Source of the DNA: Malus domestica
Taxonomy: Eukaryota; Streptophyta; Magnoliopsida; Rosales; Rosaceae
Direction: 5' to 3'
DNA length: 64,000 nt
Assembly: GCF_042453785.1 (NCBI RefSeq)
Contig: NC_091676.1
Span: 1,309,501-1,373,500 of the forward strand
The position numbers were made by a program, and so were the translations under genes. Shown here one piece after another: positions 1-11,713 of the stretch. A model generated the notes under the pieces. It saw only the letters and a list, made by a program, of their open reading frames with translations. It made no database searches and was not told where the DNA came from. Position 1 is the first letter of the stretch. Each line of letters begins with the position of its first letter.

Positions 1-9
1 TGAGCAGAT

Positions 10-157
10 GGAGAGGATCCTCCTGACTAGGCCCATCGAGCCGTTCAATTTCTATCCAACGGTTATAATTATTATAATTTTTAGAGGGACCCTTTGTTTG
101 TAGCCGTTGAAAAAAAAATTGGACAGTCCGATGAACCTGGTCAGGAGGATCCTCTCC
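10..157. repeat. Short inverted-repeat element (MITE)
   Basis: The first bases GGAGAGGATCCTCCTGACTA return as the reverse complement ending at 157, and the similarity continues imperfectly for about 50 bp inward from each end. The whole unit is about 148 bp and AT-rich in the middle, with no coding capacity. It lies just downstream of the ankyrin gene's stop codon. No clear target-site duplication is visible, so the superfamily is not assigned. Confidence 0.6.
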
Positions 158-335
158 AAGGATTTGAGATAATATTTCGGGTAAGGGCTATAGAATCTGT
201 AGTTACAAATACAACATACAATATACATAGCCTACAATCAACTGTCGATTACAGCAGCACCTCTTCAAATATGAACAATAACTGTTACTTCAACAGACAA
301 ACAAGTAAACAACTCCCTATATGGCGTATTCGTGC

Positions 336-3129
336 TTACAAAGCGTAGATTTTCTCAAGGTCGGAGTTATATTCATCGTCAGGATCTGAGATATTTGCCG
401 AGTAGACCGACCAGGAGAAGGACTTGCTTCCACTGGCCCGTTTGATGCGTCTCTGAGAGTCCCGCCGGAATGCCCCAAAGTGTTGTCGGAAAACAAAGTA
501 GGACATGCTTGCAAGAGTTGCAATAAGAATTGGCACTCCCACAACGGTTATGGTGATGGCCATCCATGAACTCCCCTCTCCGACCACAACATAAGCTATC
601 GACAGAAACGCCCCACAGGTGCAAGCACAGGCAGCCCACATTAGTTTGTTAACCACCGACACGACTTGCTTCTGAGCCCCCGTGTCCCAGGCCACCAAGG
701 TGATCTGAACCACAACAACGGCTAGTGAGATGAAGAGAGAGGTGGCATTCAATAGATAGAACACTTTGAAACCAACTTCATCGGCTATTTTAGCCTTCCC
801 TGCTTCCGGTCCAGACTGTACATATTGGCCGGGGAAGTTGAAAATGGCCAAGAAAGCTATTGATGCAAACAGAACAGCAACCACTGTGATAGAATTGGTA
901 GTGTTCTGGACAGCTTCCCTATGAAGCTTCTTTAGTTCTTTGGCGATGCCAGAAACTCGCCGTCGGGTTGTTTCATTTTGTATGAGCTGTGAGTGCACCT
1001 CATGCTTGATATCGCTCACAGTTCTTTTCAGCTCCATTGCTTCATCCACTTGGCCGACATGTTTTGCATACTTGGCACCAGCTTCCGCCAGTGTTTCTGT
1101 AATTTCTAATTTAGATTCTCCATACTGTAGTTTATCTGCCAAATCCCTTGCAGTTTCGCAATGATTATTAATGACGTTGACATCAATAGCCGTATAGCTC
1201 AGCAAGACGCTCACTATCTGCAAGAAAGAGGACAAAATATCATCACAGGTGGAGCAAAAAAAGATGAATATACACGTAGAAAGACAAACATATGCAATTG
1301 GATTCACCACTTTTGAGGATGTAATACTATATTTAGAAATTCCACCAAGTGCTTCCCGGTTACTCATCGAAGAAGAAAACACGAACTTATCACAAAAGTT
1401 TCAATGAAGCAAAACAGGATCCCAATATTTTATTTTTAATTGGTATATTCTCACATAATTACCCATTATCCATCTTAACTCTCTGTCATCTCACATCTTC
1501 TCTATAGTCCACATGTAGATATAACCTACACGTCCAAAAAGGCATGGATATTATCCGTCTTGGCTGTAGCACGCACAACTCAAGCACAGACTCCTTGACA
1601 ATCTGTACTGTACTGTACTGATGAAACTCCATGACAAAGAACTAGCTCCTAAACCCAATTTAGACTTACAGTTACCTGGTAAATAAAGCAAAGTAATAGA
1701 TAAATCCAACGGAAGGAAGAAATAGTTAATGACAAGGATTTTACGAGCTGATATATTTTCATCCTACATACAATTTCAACATAATGACTAGGACTTGATG
1801 AGTTCATGCATTTTTCATAAATAGAATGTCAATATGAAGATACCTGTGGACGGCATTTCCTTGTGGCTATGTGCACAGCTGTATTTCCCTTCTTGTCACG
1901 TTCATTCAGTATAGAATTGTCAGCGTCCAATATCTCCTCTACAACTGGAGTACACTGACCTTTTACAGCCATATGGAGTGCAGTTTGACCCTTTTTATCC
2001 TTTATGCATACCATTCCTGGATCTCGTTCTATAAGTGCTTTCGCAATATCGAGCAAGCCATACCTTCCAGCTGTATGTAATGCAGTTTTACCATTTTTCC
2101 TTACTATCCTCACTGAGCTGATGTCGGCATCCAAGATGGCGTTGACCACATCTAAATGGTCCTGAACGGCAGCTGAATAAAGAGGGCTAGTGTTTGAAGA
2201 ATCACACAGCTTACAAAGCTCCGGCCAACTTCCCAATAGTGCCTTCACAATACCTGAATAAATAACAGTCAATAACATATTACCGAATTAAAAAACAAAA
2301 AATAAAAATCCTTTCACCATAGTTTTAAACTTCAAATACCAAACTCAACCTCAAATGGCCAAAATGTCATAAACTTCTCATATATTAAATCTCTGCATAT
2401 CCAGTAAATGTAAAGCAGATCAAGAGAAGAGTTTACAACCCTAGCAAACGAAGTTCACCAGTTATATCATTTTACTAACAAGAGTTCAACGATTACGAAT
2501 TTCGCTTACATGAGAATTCTCAATCCATTCATATAACCGGAAAGTATTGATGTCATAACGCAGAGCAAGAATTCAGCTTGCAGCGCAGCACAGAGACTCC
2601 AATTAATCCATCAAATAATTTAATTTAGGAAGGAAATTATCACTAATTACTGAACTTGTACACAAACAATCAGTAATTATTATGATCATCCAGCACATAC
2701 AAGGATCAACCCCAATTAAAAAACTCATAATCTCAACAAAAACCCATTTCAAGAAACCAATTCTTTCAATCCCAGAACAAAGTTATACGAACAGTGAGAG
2801 TTAAAAATCAATTTACCCAAGTAGCCACGCTTGGCGGCGACATGAAAGGCGTTCATATCATGCTTGGACCTGATCTTGACAATCTCGACACCACAGACCT
2901 TAAGCAAGTAACCAAACACCTCTTCCAGATTATTGTCCGCGGCCACGTACAGCGCAGTCTCGCCAGCGTCGTTCTGCATCGCCATCAGATCAGAGACCAG
3001 CGACCCTTTTGAGGAGGGGTCGTCCTTGGCGAGCTTCTCCACCACCTGAGTCACCGCCGCAAGGTCGCCGGATCGAACGGCGGAGAAGAAGGATTGGTGG
3101 GTGAGGAAACGCACGGACTTTGAGTCCAT
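336..3129 (-). CDS. Ankyrin-repeat protein with C-terminal PGG membrane domain (ITN1/At5g02620-like)
   Basis: Three coding exons on the minus strand: 3129-2817, 2253-1844 and 1217-336, joined at GT-AG sites with matching phases (1, then 0) to give 534 aa. Exons 1 and 2 encode ankyrin repeats (for example GETALYVAADNN, GKTALHTAGRYG, GQTALHMAVKGQ and GNTAVHIATRK). Exon 3 encodes the PGG domain (ELKKLHREAVQNTTNSITVV, FPGQY) followed by several hydrophobic segments, probably four membrane spans, and an acidic C-terminus. Length and layout match plant ITN1-type proteins, which sit at the plasma membrane and affect salt and stress responses. The start is the ATG before MDSKSVRFLTHQSFF; the 3' end is the TAA at 336-338. 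No damage is seen. The specific role is unknown; the family call is strong. Confidence 0.9.
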
Positions 3130-3348
3130 CGTGATTGAAAAGATTCAGTCTTTGGATAAGTCTCTGTTGGGCTTCATCAATGGAGGGCGGAGGAGGATGA
3201 GCCGACCAGGTGTTACTCTGTGTAAACGAGTACTGAGAGATAATGGGTGATGATGATTGTCTTGAAATTCAGATACTGCCTCGTTGGGGCAGTAATGATT
3301 GACTTTTTTTTTTTTATCTTGGATTAAACTAGTGCTGATTGATTAATG

Positions 3349-3349
<1 letters not shown>

Positions 3350-3393
<44 letters not shown>
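3350..3393. repeat. (TA)n microsatellite
   Basis: An uninterrupted run of alternating T and A. It continues on the far side of the neighbouring MITE at about 3605-3625, so that element apparently landed inside the TA tract. Confidence 0.85.
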
Positions 3394-3395
<2 letters not shown>

Positions 3396-3604
3396 AAGCT
3401 TAAGGGGAGGGATCCCCATTTTTTTTGAAAAAATGGGAACACGCTCCCCACCGTTAGATTGACTTTAATGAAATTGTGTGGTTGAGATTAAAACACAGGC
3501 CATAGAATCTCAACCACATGATTTCATTTAAGTCAAATCCAACGGTGGCGAGCGTGTCCCCATTTTTTTGAAAAAATGGGGATCCCTCCCCTTAAGCAAT
3601 TCCT
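3394..3604. repeat. Near-palindromic MITE inside a TA tract
   Basis: About 211 bp whose two halves are almost perfect inverted repeats. The left arm (GCTTAAGGGGAGGGATCCCC and onward) matches the reverse complement of the right arm for roughly 90 bp with small indels. TA dinucleotides flank both ends, as expected for insertion at TA, although the TA microsatellite makes the duplication impossible to prove. No ORF. Confidence 0.7.
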
Positions 3605-3639
3605 ATATATATATATATATATATTTTTGTCAAAGGATA

Positions 3640-4008
3640 ATATTATTAGATACGACCAGAAATGTTTACATCAATAGTCAGAGTATTAAATAACCAATCA
3701 GGCTCCAAGCAATTTCACGAGTAAAAACCCCCCATACGCGTGACAAACTTTGCCACCAAATGCACAGCCTCATTACAGGCCCGAGGAGTATAAAGAAATT
3801 CCACATAACCCAATTGGTTTTTACTATACTCAATGTCCCATAATATTCCTTCAATGCTAGCCTCCGGCGGTATAAGGCCAGTTAACATCTCCACAAGCAT
3901 CTTCGAGTCAGTTTCAATCTGAATCCTTCCATAACCTCTCTCCATACAAGCCAACAAACCCCACCTCACCGCCTCTACTTCCACCATCAAACTAGACTGT
4001 AAAGTGGG
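3640..4008 (-). mobile_element. LINE-type RNase H domain fragment
   Basis: The minus strand reads an RVT_3-type RNase H-like segment of about 95 residues: VEAVRWGLLACMERGYGRIQ, then IETDSKMLVEML, and a tail with FLYTPRACNEAVHLVAKF. This is the C-terminal RNase H region typical of plant non-LTR retrotransposons and their domesticated relatives. No reverse transcriptase is seen upstream, so it is a 5'-truncated relic. Without a search, a standalone host RNase H-like gene fragment is the alternative. Confidence 0.55.
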
Positions 4009-4013
4009 GTCCC

Positions 4014-4957
4014 TTTTGGGAGGACATCATGTGGAGGTGTGGGAGGAATTTTTTTAGCATGTCAAGTACACAGATTGATATATTAAGTGTTATAATATAA
4101 TTAGTTTTGTTTGTTTTTTTAAGTTTCCACTCATTTGTTTTACCGTGTTTCTGTTCCAAAAAAAAAATCAAAGTGCGGAGGGAGAGAGAGGGTTGAATGG
4201 TAGGGAGCTTAAGATTTCAAGTCAACTCATTTAGGAGTGCAGTGCATTGCCGTTGGTATCACATCAGACTTAATATATTTTAATTATTTAAATTACATAT
4301 TAATAAAACTAATAAAACACTCTTCATTAACCAAAAGAACATAAAAATACAATTCAATCCTCTACTACAGAATAAAATTAGGAACAATAAAATAAATTTT
4401 ACAATTTTTTCAAAAACTTACCCAAAGTCGATCTTAACATCCTCCAATTTAAAATAAAAAATAAAAACTTCTCTCTCTAATTCCATGCTCTTCTTTTTCT
4501 CCCTTTTTCCTTTCTATTTTAAAACAAAAATAAAAATTATATTCACACACAAAGTGTGACGCATTATGCTAGTGCTTTATTAAGATAATTATTTGTAATT
4601 AAGAAATGTAAACAATTGTCATAATTTGATTCTACCCTGTCCACACGCAATTACGTGCCTCTTTTACTATTTTATCACGCAATCATGCACAATGCTAAAG
4701 CGGGCTGACCGGGCTATATTCTGGGCCAGTTGACACGCAGTTTAGGCCCGTTTCAATTGAGTTATAGGTGTTATTTGGGCCGAGACTTAAAATCCAAACT
4801 TGCCTCAAACCGGTAGATAATAGTGCTAGGCCCGAATGGCCTAGCCCGAACCATTAACAACACATATACAAAAAGTTAATTATTTTACGTATGGTTTATG
4901 TTATAAATATGTAAAAGTTAGAAAGATAACTTTTACTAATGACGGGAGCGAAGTAAC
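4014..4957. other. Intergenic, AT-rich, no gene seen
   Basis: No convincing ORF. Around 4700-4850 are GGGCC/GGCCC-rich motifs of the kind found in degraded DNA-transposon ends (gcccgaatggcctagcccga), but no boundaries could be set. Confidence 0.5.
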
Positions 4958-5301
4958 TGTAAAATATCACACTGAAATTATAGCATAAGAGGATAACAAA
5001 TAAAATAGGGAGGGATAGATACTAAAGTTATTAATCTTTCCTTTTTCTCTGTATATCTTTTTGTCCTTTAACAGCAGTCGGAGCGCTCTATTTATAGAGC
5101 AACTCCATCTTATTACAGTTTGAAATTTACAATACATCTTTTGAAAAATGATCTCCTTTATTTCCAAAGTACACATCTCAACACTGCCAATGTTTTCATT
5201 AATCTTCCAATGTTGAAAATCCAATATGTATAGGCATTGAAAAATCTACCAAGGTTTTCAATATCACTGTGGGCATTCACTGACGCACCAGCATTTTCAA
5301 C
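4958..5301 (-). mobile_element. Probable solo LTR of a Ty1/copia-like retrotransposon (fossil)
   Basis: Read on the minus strand, about 340 bp run from GTTGAAAATGCTGG to TATTTTACA. In the middle is a promoter-like TCTATAAATAGAGC, an arrangement typical of a plant LTR (U3, TATA, R/U5). No internal coding region or second LTR is next to it, so it looks like a solo LTR. Boundaries are approximate and family assignment is by feel only. Confidence 0.4.
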
Positions 5302-5544
5302 CTTTTTTTCTTTAAGTTTGCTCAAGGTTTAAATTGCATTCCTTATGCTTAGCCCACTTTAGGGTTTAGGATTTTTTTTTGTCCCAGCCTAATTTTTTAT
5401 TTTTTATTTTTTATGCCCAGCTTTTTTTTTTTTTTTTGACGTTTTTTTTTTTATTTTTAATTTTTTCCTACATAATTTTTCACATATTTTTCATCATTTT
5501 ATACTATCTTACTTCATTTTATTTCAATTCTTCACATTTCATAC

Positions 5545-5735
5545 TATAACCCTTTGACCCTTTATTGGAGATGATTTTTTATCACAAGACTATGTTGAGG
5601 CTATGACTTTCTGACCATTCGGTTGAAGATGGTAAAAAATATGATCATGCATTATTTATTAAAATATTAATTTATTAGAGAACCAGAAGGCTAAACGAAC
5701 TATCTGCCGCTCATTCGGTTGGAGATGATGGTTGA
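5545..5735. repeat. Degraded end of a Harbinger-family element
   Basis: This stretch aligns by eye with the right end of the element at 14272-15344: a tttgacccttt/ttggagatg block, then gatgg, a TTTATTAAAATATTA block, then a second cggttggagatgatgg block. The order and spacing of the three 'ttggagatg' modules are kept but many bases differ, so it is an old copy or fragment of the same family. The other end was not found. Confidence 0.45.
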
Positions 5736-5821
5736 GTGGGTGCCGTGTGGATACCGTTGCGTGCACCGAGTCATTGAGTTGGTGTGCACTGTAACTACTG
5801 TAATTTCAATTCACGGCTAAT

Positions 5822-5824
<3 letters not shown>

Positions 5825-5862
<38 letters not shown>

Positions 5863-5880
5863 CCCTCCCCGTCTCTCTCT
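5825..5880. repeat. (CT)n microsatellite
   Basis: A CT/TC run about 300 bp upstream of the calmodulin-like start codon, probably in its promoter or 5' leader. CT-rich leaders are common in plant genes. Confidence 0.8.
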
Positions 5881-6177
5881 CTTCCAAAATTAGCAAGGAT
5901 TCATCAGAGTAAAACTCAACAGAAAACAAAGAGGCGTGACAGAGAGAGAGATTCAGTTGGATTCCGTTATGTTTCCCCCACCATCTCCCTAACCAAACTC
6001 TCTCTCTCTCCTCTTTCTCTCTCCTCACACATTTTCTCACTCCAATTTCATATAAAATCCCCAAAAACAAAAATCAATTCCCAATTCCCCAATTTTCGAA
6101 TTCAGCCAACCCCAAATCTGAATTTCGAATTTTGTTCCTTCCATTGGTTTCGGTTTCCGGTTGTTTTTCCAATCCAG

Positions 6178-6786
6178 ATGGGTTTCAAATCCCTCTTCTC
6201 CCGGAAGAAGAAATCCAGTCCCGACGTCGCCGCTGCCCACCCCGACGTCGCCGCTACCCACCCCGCCGCCTCCGCTGCCCACCCCGCCGCCGCTTCAGCC
6301 CACTCGCGAACCCCCTCCTTCCATTCGCGCGCCCAGATTGCCGAGCTCGACCAAGTCTTCAAGAAATTCGATGTCAATGGCGACGGAAAGATCTCGTCTT
6401 CCGAGCTCGGAGCCATCATGAGCAGCCTGGGGCAGCCGTCCTCCGACGAGGAGCTCAACAGCATGATCTCCGAGGTCGATTCCGACGGCGACGGCTTCAT
6501 CAACTTCAAAGAGTTCGTTGAGCTCAACACCAAAGGGGTCGACTCCGCCGAGGCCCTCGAAAATCTCAAAGACGCTTTCTCCGTCTACGACATTGACGGG
6601 AACGGGTCTATTTCGGCGGAGGAATTGTACGAAGTGCTCCGGAGCTTGGGAGATGAATGTTCGATCGACGAGTGCCGGCAGATGATCGGCGGCGTCGACA
6701 GTGACGGCGATGGTATGATCAGTTTCGAGGAGTTTAAGGTCATGATGATGACGGGATCGCGTTACATTGATCCGGCTTCAGGTTGA
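6178..6786 (+). CDS. Calmodulin-like protein with four EF-hands (CML25/26 type)
   Basis: Intronless 202-aa protein with four canonical 12-residue EF-hand loops, beginning at D65, D101, D138 and D174 and each ending in Glu (E76, E112, E149, E185). All four should bind Ca2+. It is a calcium sensor that would transmit signals by binding targets; it has no enzymatic motif. Residues 15-50 form an Ala/His/Pro-rich linker with iterated PDVAAAHPDVAATHPAA units, absent from calmodulin. The N-terminus MGFKSLFSRKKK is basic with Gly2, which could help membrane association; myristoylation is only a possibility because position 6 is Leu rather than Ser. The start is the first ATG after a CT-rich leader. 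The coding region is much more GC-rich than its surroundings. Confidence 0.93.
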   Translation: MGFKSLFSRKKKSSPDVAAAHPDVAATHPAASAAHPAAASAHSRTPSFHSRAQIAELDQVFKKFDVNGDGKISSSELGAIMSSLGQPSSDEELNSMISEVDSDGDGFINFKEFVELNTKGVDSAEALENLKDAFSVYDIDGNGSISAEELYEVLRSLGDECSIDECRQMIGGVDSDGDGMISFEEFKVMMMTGSRYIDPASG

Positions 6787-8023
6787 TCATCAACGTCAAA
6801 TTAATTGATGACACTCCCACTTTTTTGGATTGATTCATCTCATCTGTTATTGCCATTGTTTTTTGTTTTTGTTCAGTTAATTGGTAGGATTTTTATGATT
6901 AAATAAGAATTTGATTTATTTAATCATATTAACATTTTCATCCTTGTTTTTAATTCGGATATAATCCATGTTGAAATGTTAATACTTTATAATTTGGTAT
7001 GCAAGTGGGATGTGTCTACTTTTTTTTTTTTTTGAATGGGCTCAAGTCTTCCTTTGGCAATGGAAACTAATAGGGACGCGAATTCGAACTTGGAAGTACA
7101 ATGGTATAGTTAATTTGGTTGCGCCCAAATTTGCAATTCTCGTGTAGTTTGAGATGTCATACTGGATAAAGAGTAAAACTAAAATGATGATTCTTTCTTT
7201 TAAAGGAGAGTCATTTACTAATACGGTAGTCAAATTCCCACAATTTGAGTCTTTCCGAGTTACACAATTGAGAATGCTCAATGAATCTTTCACGTCGGGT
7301 TGAAAATTTTGAGTTTGATTTAAACTCAGTGTAATGAGTCGGAAACTTGACACCGGTAATAGTGATTCTGATCATTGAGTGTAATGTATGAGTCTTATAA
7401 GTTGATTCTAATAAAAGTAAGAAGAACTAGCATTGTGATAAAGTAAATGAGATTTTCAATGAGCCTAGTACACATGCACATACACATACACTCTTTAGCA
7501 TTGTTCGTACTTCAATCAACGAAGAAAATAGGGGAAGATTTTCAATGAGCCTAGTACACATGCACATACGTTATACGTCATTATACAAGTAGAGGAATAC
7601 TTGAAAAAAAAAATGAAAAAAAACTTCCATCCACTTATATAATTACATGTGGTATACCACTCTACATTCGGGCACATTAAAAAATCTTTTCTCTCAAACA
7701 ATGGTCACACACATGAAGTTGACACATAACGTATTCAAAATAGAATGGATTTGACAATAATGTAACATCTGAGTCCAATAATTTAAGCATAGAAATATGT
7801 AATGAAAATTGTTTGGCATGGTAATGCCCAATGTTTCAGTTTTTATTCGGTAGGCACCTGCCGAATTTTTTTCAAATTCGGTACACATCTGCCGAACTTA
7901 TCGCTCGACTTTCCGTCACTCGCTGTTCCCCTAGTTAACTTGGCCATAACTTTTCGAGGAAATTAATCCATGACCAAAACATCGAAAACTCTCAAAGATC
8001 CTCACCCGCACTAGGAAGAAGGA
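6787..8023. other. Intergenic spacer between CML and SET genes
   Basis: AT-rich with no convincing gene. A 33-bp direct repeat (gattttcaatgagcctagta and onward) occurs at 7451-7483 and 7537-7569, 86 bp apart. Near 7850-7905 are paired ttcggtaggcacctgccgaa-like motifs. The last 100-150 bp should hold the promoter and leader of the SET gene, but no clear TATA box was found. Confidence 0.5.
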
Positions 8024-10896
8024 ATGAAGTGTGGCTCGACCATGGCAGCTTCCAAGATGTTAATGGCTTCCTTTACCGCCTTCCGCCCTCTAACTTGCGC
8101 TGCCTCTGCCTCCTATCCTGCGCGCCTGGCTCCACACCCGCCGGACCTGATCAAGTGGGTCCGTCGGGAAGGAGGGTTCGTGCACGAGGCCGTGAAGATA
8201 GCTCAAGATAGTTCATTTGGTCTTGGATTGGTGGCTTCTGAGGAAATCCCAAAGGGTTCCGAACTAATTGTTCTTCCGGAGCACGTACCGTTGAGATTTG
8301 GCTCAATTGAATCGGACGGCGGAGATGGGGTCGACTCTGTTCTCGACGATTTGGCTCGCCTAGTTCCTGGTAAGCATTTTTAGCTTTCCCATTTGATTGG
8401 TTTTGCGATAATATATTAATATTTTGGTGTAATATGCTTTTTGTTTAATGGGTTTTTCGCATTTTGCTATATTTTGATTCATTTGGTTCAAAAGAGTGGT
8501 AAAGGTTTGAACTTTGACGTACATATGTACTAAACTGGCGCGGAATTGAAGTATCATTTCTACGGGATTTTGAATGCTTAGTGGCATCCTGTGTTTATCT
8601 AAAGTTACGATGATAAATCGCAAATGCGGGTTAGATGAGTTGGTCATGGCAGTGTGCTACGTCTCCTTGCACCCAAGTTTGAATCTCTATCCCCGTAGTT
8701 AGGAATATCGCCTTATCAAAAATGTTAAAATTGTTAATTCTGTGTGTGAGTAATTAGCGGTAGATTGCCATATCAAAATGCCTCCTCAGATGTAGGTGAG
8801 TTCTTATTCGGGTATATTTCCGTGTATGAATATTTTGAACCAGATGTTTGCTTACGTAAAACCCTGCTACTTTTCTATAGCATTTAGGTTTTCTTTATTC
8901 TGTTTAGGTTGGTAACTTAAAAGTTTTTTACACTAGGCTGTAGTGAGTTTTGAATATGAGTAAATCGAACACTGTGGAAGCATTTGGCAGAGGAACTATG
9001 GGCAATGAAATTGGGTTTGAAGCTTCTGCAAGAAAGAGCTAAAACTGGATCCTTCTGGTGGCCATACATCAGCAGCCTTCCTGAAACGTTCAATATACCC
9101 ATCTTCTTCCCTGGCGAGGACATAAAGAATTTGCAGTATGCTCCACTTCTTTACCAGGTATCTTATTTGACCACCTAAATACCAATATTTACTTGTATAC
9201 TAAGCAATATAAGACCTGCAACTAAAAATAGGCTGGTAAGCTATTGTGATATCTTAAAGAAAATGTAGGTTTATGTTTATGGTTTGATATTGCCCCGGAC
9301 CTTTTTATGAATTGTGTTCAACAATTGGGAGGATTGTTAGGCATGCATTGAGACGGTATGTGTTTAATTTGCCTGCGAACTTTCTGTGAGATCCCTAAAC
9401 CTTTATCCAACAAAGCAAGAGATGGACATGTCCTCTAATTTACCATAGTTTAGTCTCTGAGTTGCTGTCTTTTTTGCTGTTGGCTCTGCTTTGTTCCACA
9501 TAGATTTTGTTTACTTGTGGTCATTGAAGAAGAGAATTGCACTTCAAGCTGTCTTTTTAATCCTATGATTTGGGATTCATACAATATCTGACATTAGAGG
9601 CATGTCCATGTTCAACAACATGAGTCAGATAGCTTGTGTTGAGATTCTTATCTTGATCTTGATGACCACTCGGTTTCCACAACAAGCTTTGAAGGTTTAG
9701 TAATTTCCTACTGCAGGTGAACAAGAGATGCAGATTTCTTCTTGATTTTGAAAAAGAAGTCAAACATGCTCTGGAAAATCTGAAACCAAACGATCACCCT
9801 TTTGGTGGCCAATCTGTAGATGCATCCTCCCTTGGATGGGCAATGTCAGCAGTTTCGTCTCGGGCATTCCGTTTATATGGTAAAAAGCTTCGAGGTGGGA
9901 ACTATGATATCCCGATGATGCTTCCTCTCATTGATATGTGCAACCATAGTTTCAACCCAAATGCCGCAATAGTTCAGGACCAAGATAACAGGAACATGAA
10001 GATGCTAGTAAAGGTTTTATTTTATTGTTGTTTCTTTAATGTCATTCCCGAATTCTCCATTGGAATTGCAGTTGAAGATTTACTCATCGAGATTCTCCTC
10101 TCAATCCAGGTTGTAGCAGAAACAGAGATCAAGGAGAACGATGGTTTAGCACTCAACTATGGATGTTTAAACAATGATCTTTTCCTTTTGGATTATGGAT
10201 TTGTGATACCTTCAAACCCCTATGACTCTATTGAGCTCAAATATGATGGAGCACTTCTGGATGCTGCAAGTATGGCTGCCGGAGTATCGTCGCCCAACTT
10301 CAATGCACCATCTCCATGGCAGAAAGAAATTTTATGCCAGCTAAAGTTAGATGGGGAAGCTCCGCTTCTTAAGGTACCTGCTTCCCTGAAAAATATATAA
10401 TTACCGTCATCGGATTGATCATGGTAGTTATACTACAATCATGAAAAGACTTTTTTTAGACCTTCTCGTACACAAATTTGTAATATTTAACCGTTTCTTC
10501 TCATCTCTTGCTTAATAGGTATGCTTAGGGGGCTCGGAACTGGTTGAGGGGCGCTTGTTGGCAGCCTTAAGAGTTGTTCTTGCTGATGACATAGAAACAG
10601 TTCAGAAGCAAGATTTAAATAAACTTAAATCTATGTCAGCCGAAGCTCCCCTTGGTATTGCAAATGAATTAGCTGTTTTTCGCACCGTTATTGCGTTATG
10701 TGTGATTGCACTGGGACATTTCCCAACCAAAATCATGGAAGATGAATCCCTGTTGAGTAAAGGTGTTTCAGATTCTACTGAGCTGGCTATCCAGTTCAGA
10801 ATTCAGAAAAAATCGGCGATCATAGACGTGATGAGAAATCTCACAAGGAGGGTGAAGTTACTTGCATCGAAAGAAACTGCCACTGCTCAAGGCTGA
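8024..10896 (+). CDS. SET-domain protein methyltransferase, RuBisCO LSMT-like (At1g24610 type)
   Basis: Five exons at 8024-8369, 8991-9157, 9717-10013, 10110-10373 and 10519-10896 give 483 aa with consistent phases. The N-terminal 30-45 residues are Ala/Ser-rich and basic, as in a plastid transit peptide. The split SET domain follows (FGLGLVASEEIPKGSELIVL), with the cofactor/active-site signature LPLIDMCNHSFNPNA and the catalytic-tyrosine motif LALNYGC. A helical substrate-binding C-terminal domain (RLLAALRVVLADD to RRVKLLASK) completes the fold. These proteins transfer methyl groups from S-adenosylmethionine to lysine on organellar or cytosolic proteins; the substrate cannot be read from sequence. 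A second in-frame ATG at 8042 is a possible start. Intron 3 (10014-10109) is 96 nt with no in-frame stop. Confidence 0.9.
8625..8725 (+). mobile_element. tRNA-derived SINE head in intron 1 of the SET gene
   Basis: The block ggttagatgagttggtcatg followed about 25 bp later by aagtttgaatctct resembles an RNA polymerase III A box and B box with tRNA-like spacing. The downstream sequence (ccccgtagttaggaatatcg) reads like a SINE body. It lies in the first intron. No target-site duplication was identified. Confidence 0.5.
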
Positions 10897-11713
10897 ATTA
10901 CTGCAGTAAAGTTGGCATGTTTGCCCACAAACACTCTTACTCTTAGTCATGTTTGTTGCCTCCGTTCTTTTTAGCTACTTTGTTCACAATATCTTTCTTC
11001 TCTTTAGTAAAAATGTGGTTTTTCGTTAAAGTGAACAGTACTAAGAGTTTTTCGTTAAGGGACCTTTATAGAATGCTTGAAAATATTGGTTTGTCTAGTT
11101 TTAACCCCGCTGACTGAATGAATCAATGCAACTCTACTTAGCTGGTTTTTCGTTCTTTATTGGAATGGTCGAACGAGACATGACGGGGCGGTTTTTGTAC
11201 CGGCCATGAGCTTACCAGTTGAATTATGCTGGAAAATGTCAGCAAATTGAAGGAAATGACTCTTTCTAATCACAGAAAAAGGATGTTTTGAACTTTTTAC
11301 GCATCGACGAAGAATATTCTCAGATGATAAGATGAGAAAAACAAAACACAGATTAATTCGCAAAATTCTACTGGTAAAACGAAGCATATGATGTCGGATC
11401 GTCCTCCGAAACTGCAAAACTTACAGAAATAAATTTTTAAAAAGTATATAATCATGAAATTAAACAAAGAAACGATGAGACCAGACAAGCAGGAAATTAA
11501 CATTAATTTCACTATTCCTTAAATTTCCCACAACAAAACTTCTACCTGTACAACTAACGTAGTAAAAGTAAAACTGCAAAACCCCAGAATACCGTAAGAA
11601 GGAAAACCAGAAAACAAACAGTAAGAAGGAAAAAACCACGAAAAAGTTTAACTATAAAGCGTCGCCACCATCACCATGCAGACGCAGGCAGGGCAACCCC
11701 TACGAGGTTATCC
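10897..11713. other. 3' flank and spacer, no gene seen
   Basis: The downstream flank of the SET gene, then AT-rich sequence that should contain the 3' untranslated region of the minus-strand 82-aa ORF. No ORF with family features. A short motif tttttcgttaa is iterated near 11020-11060 and recurs near 63860. Confidence 0.45.
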
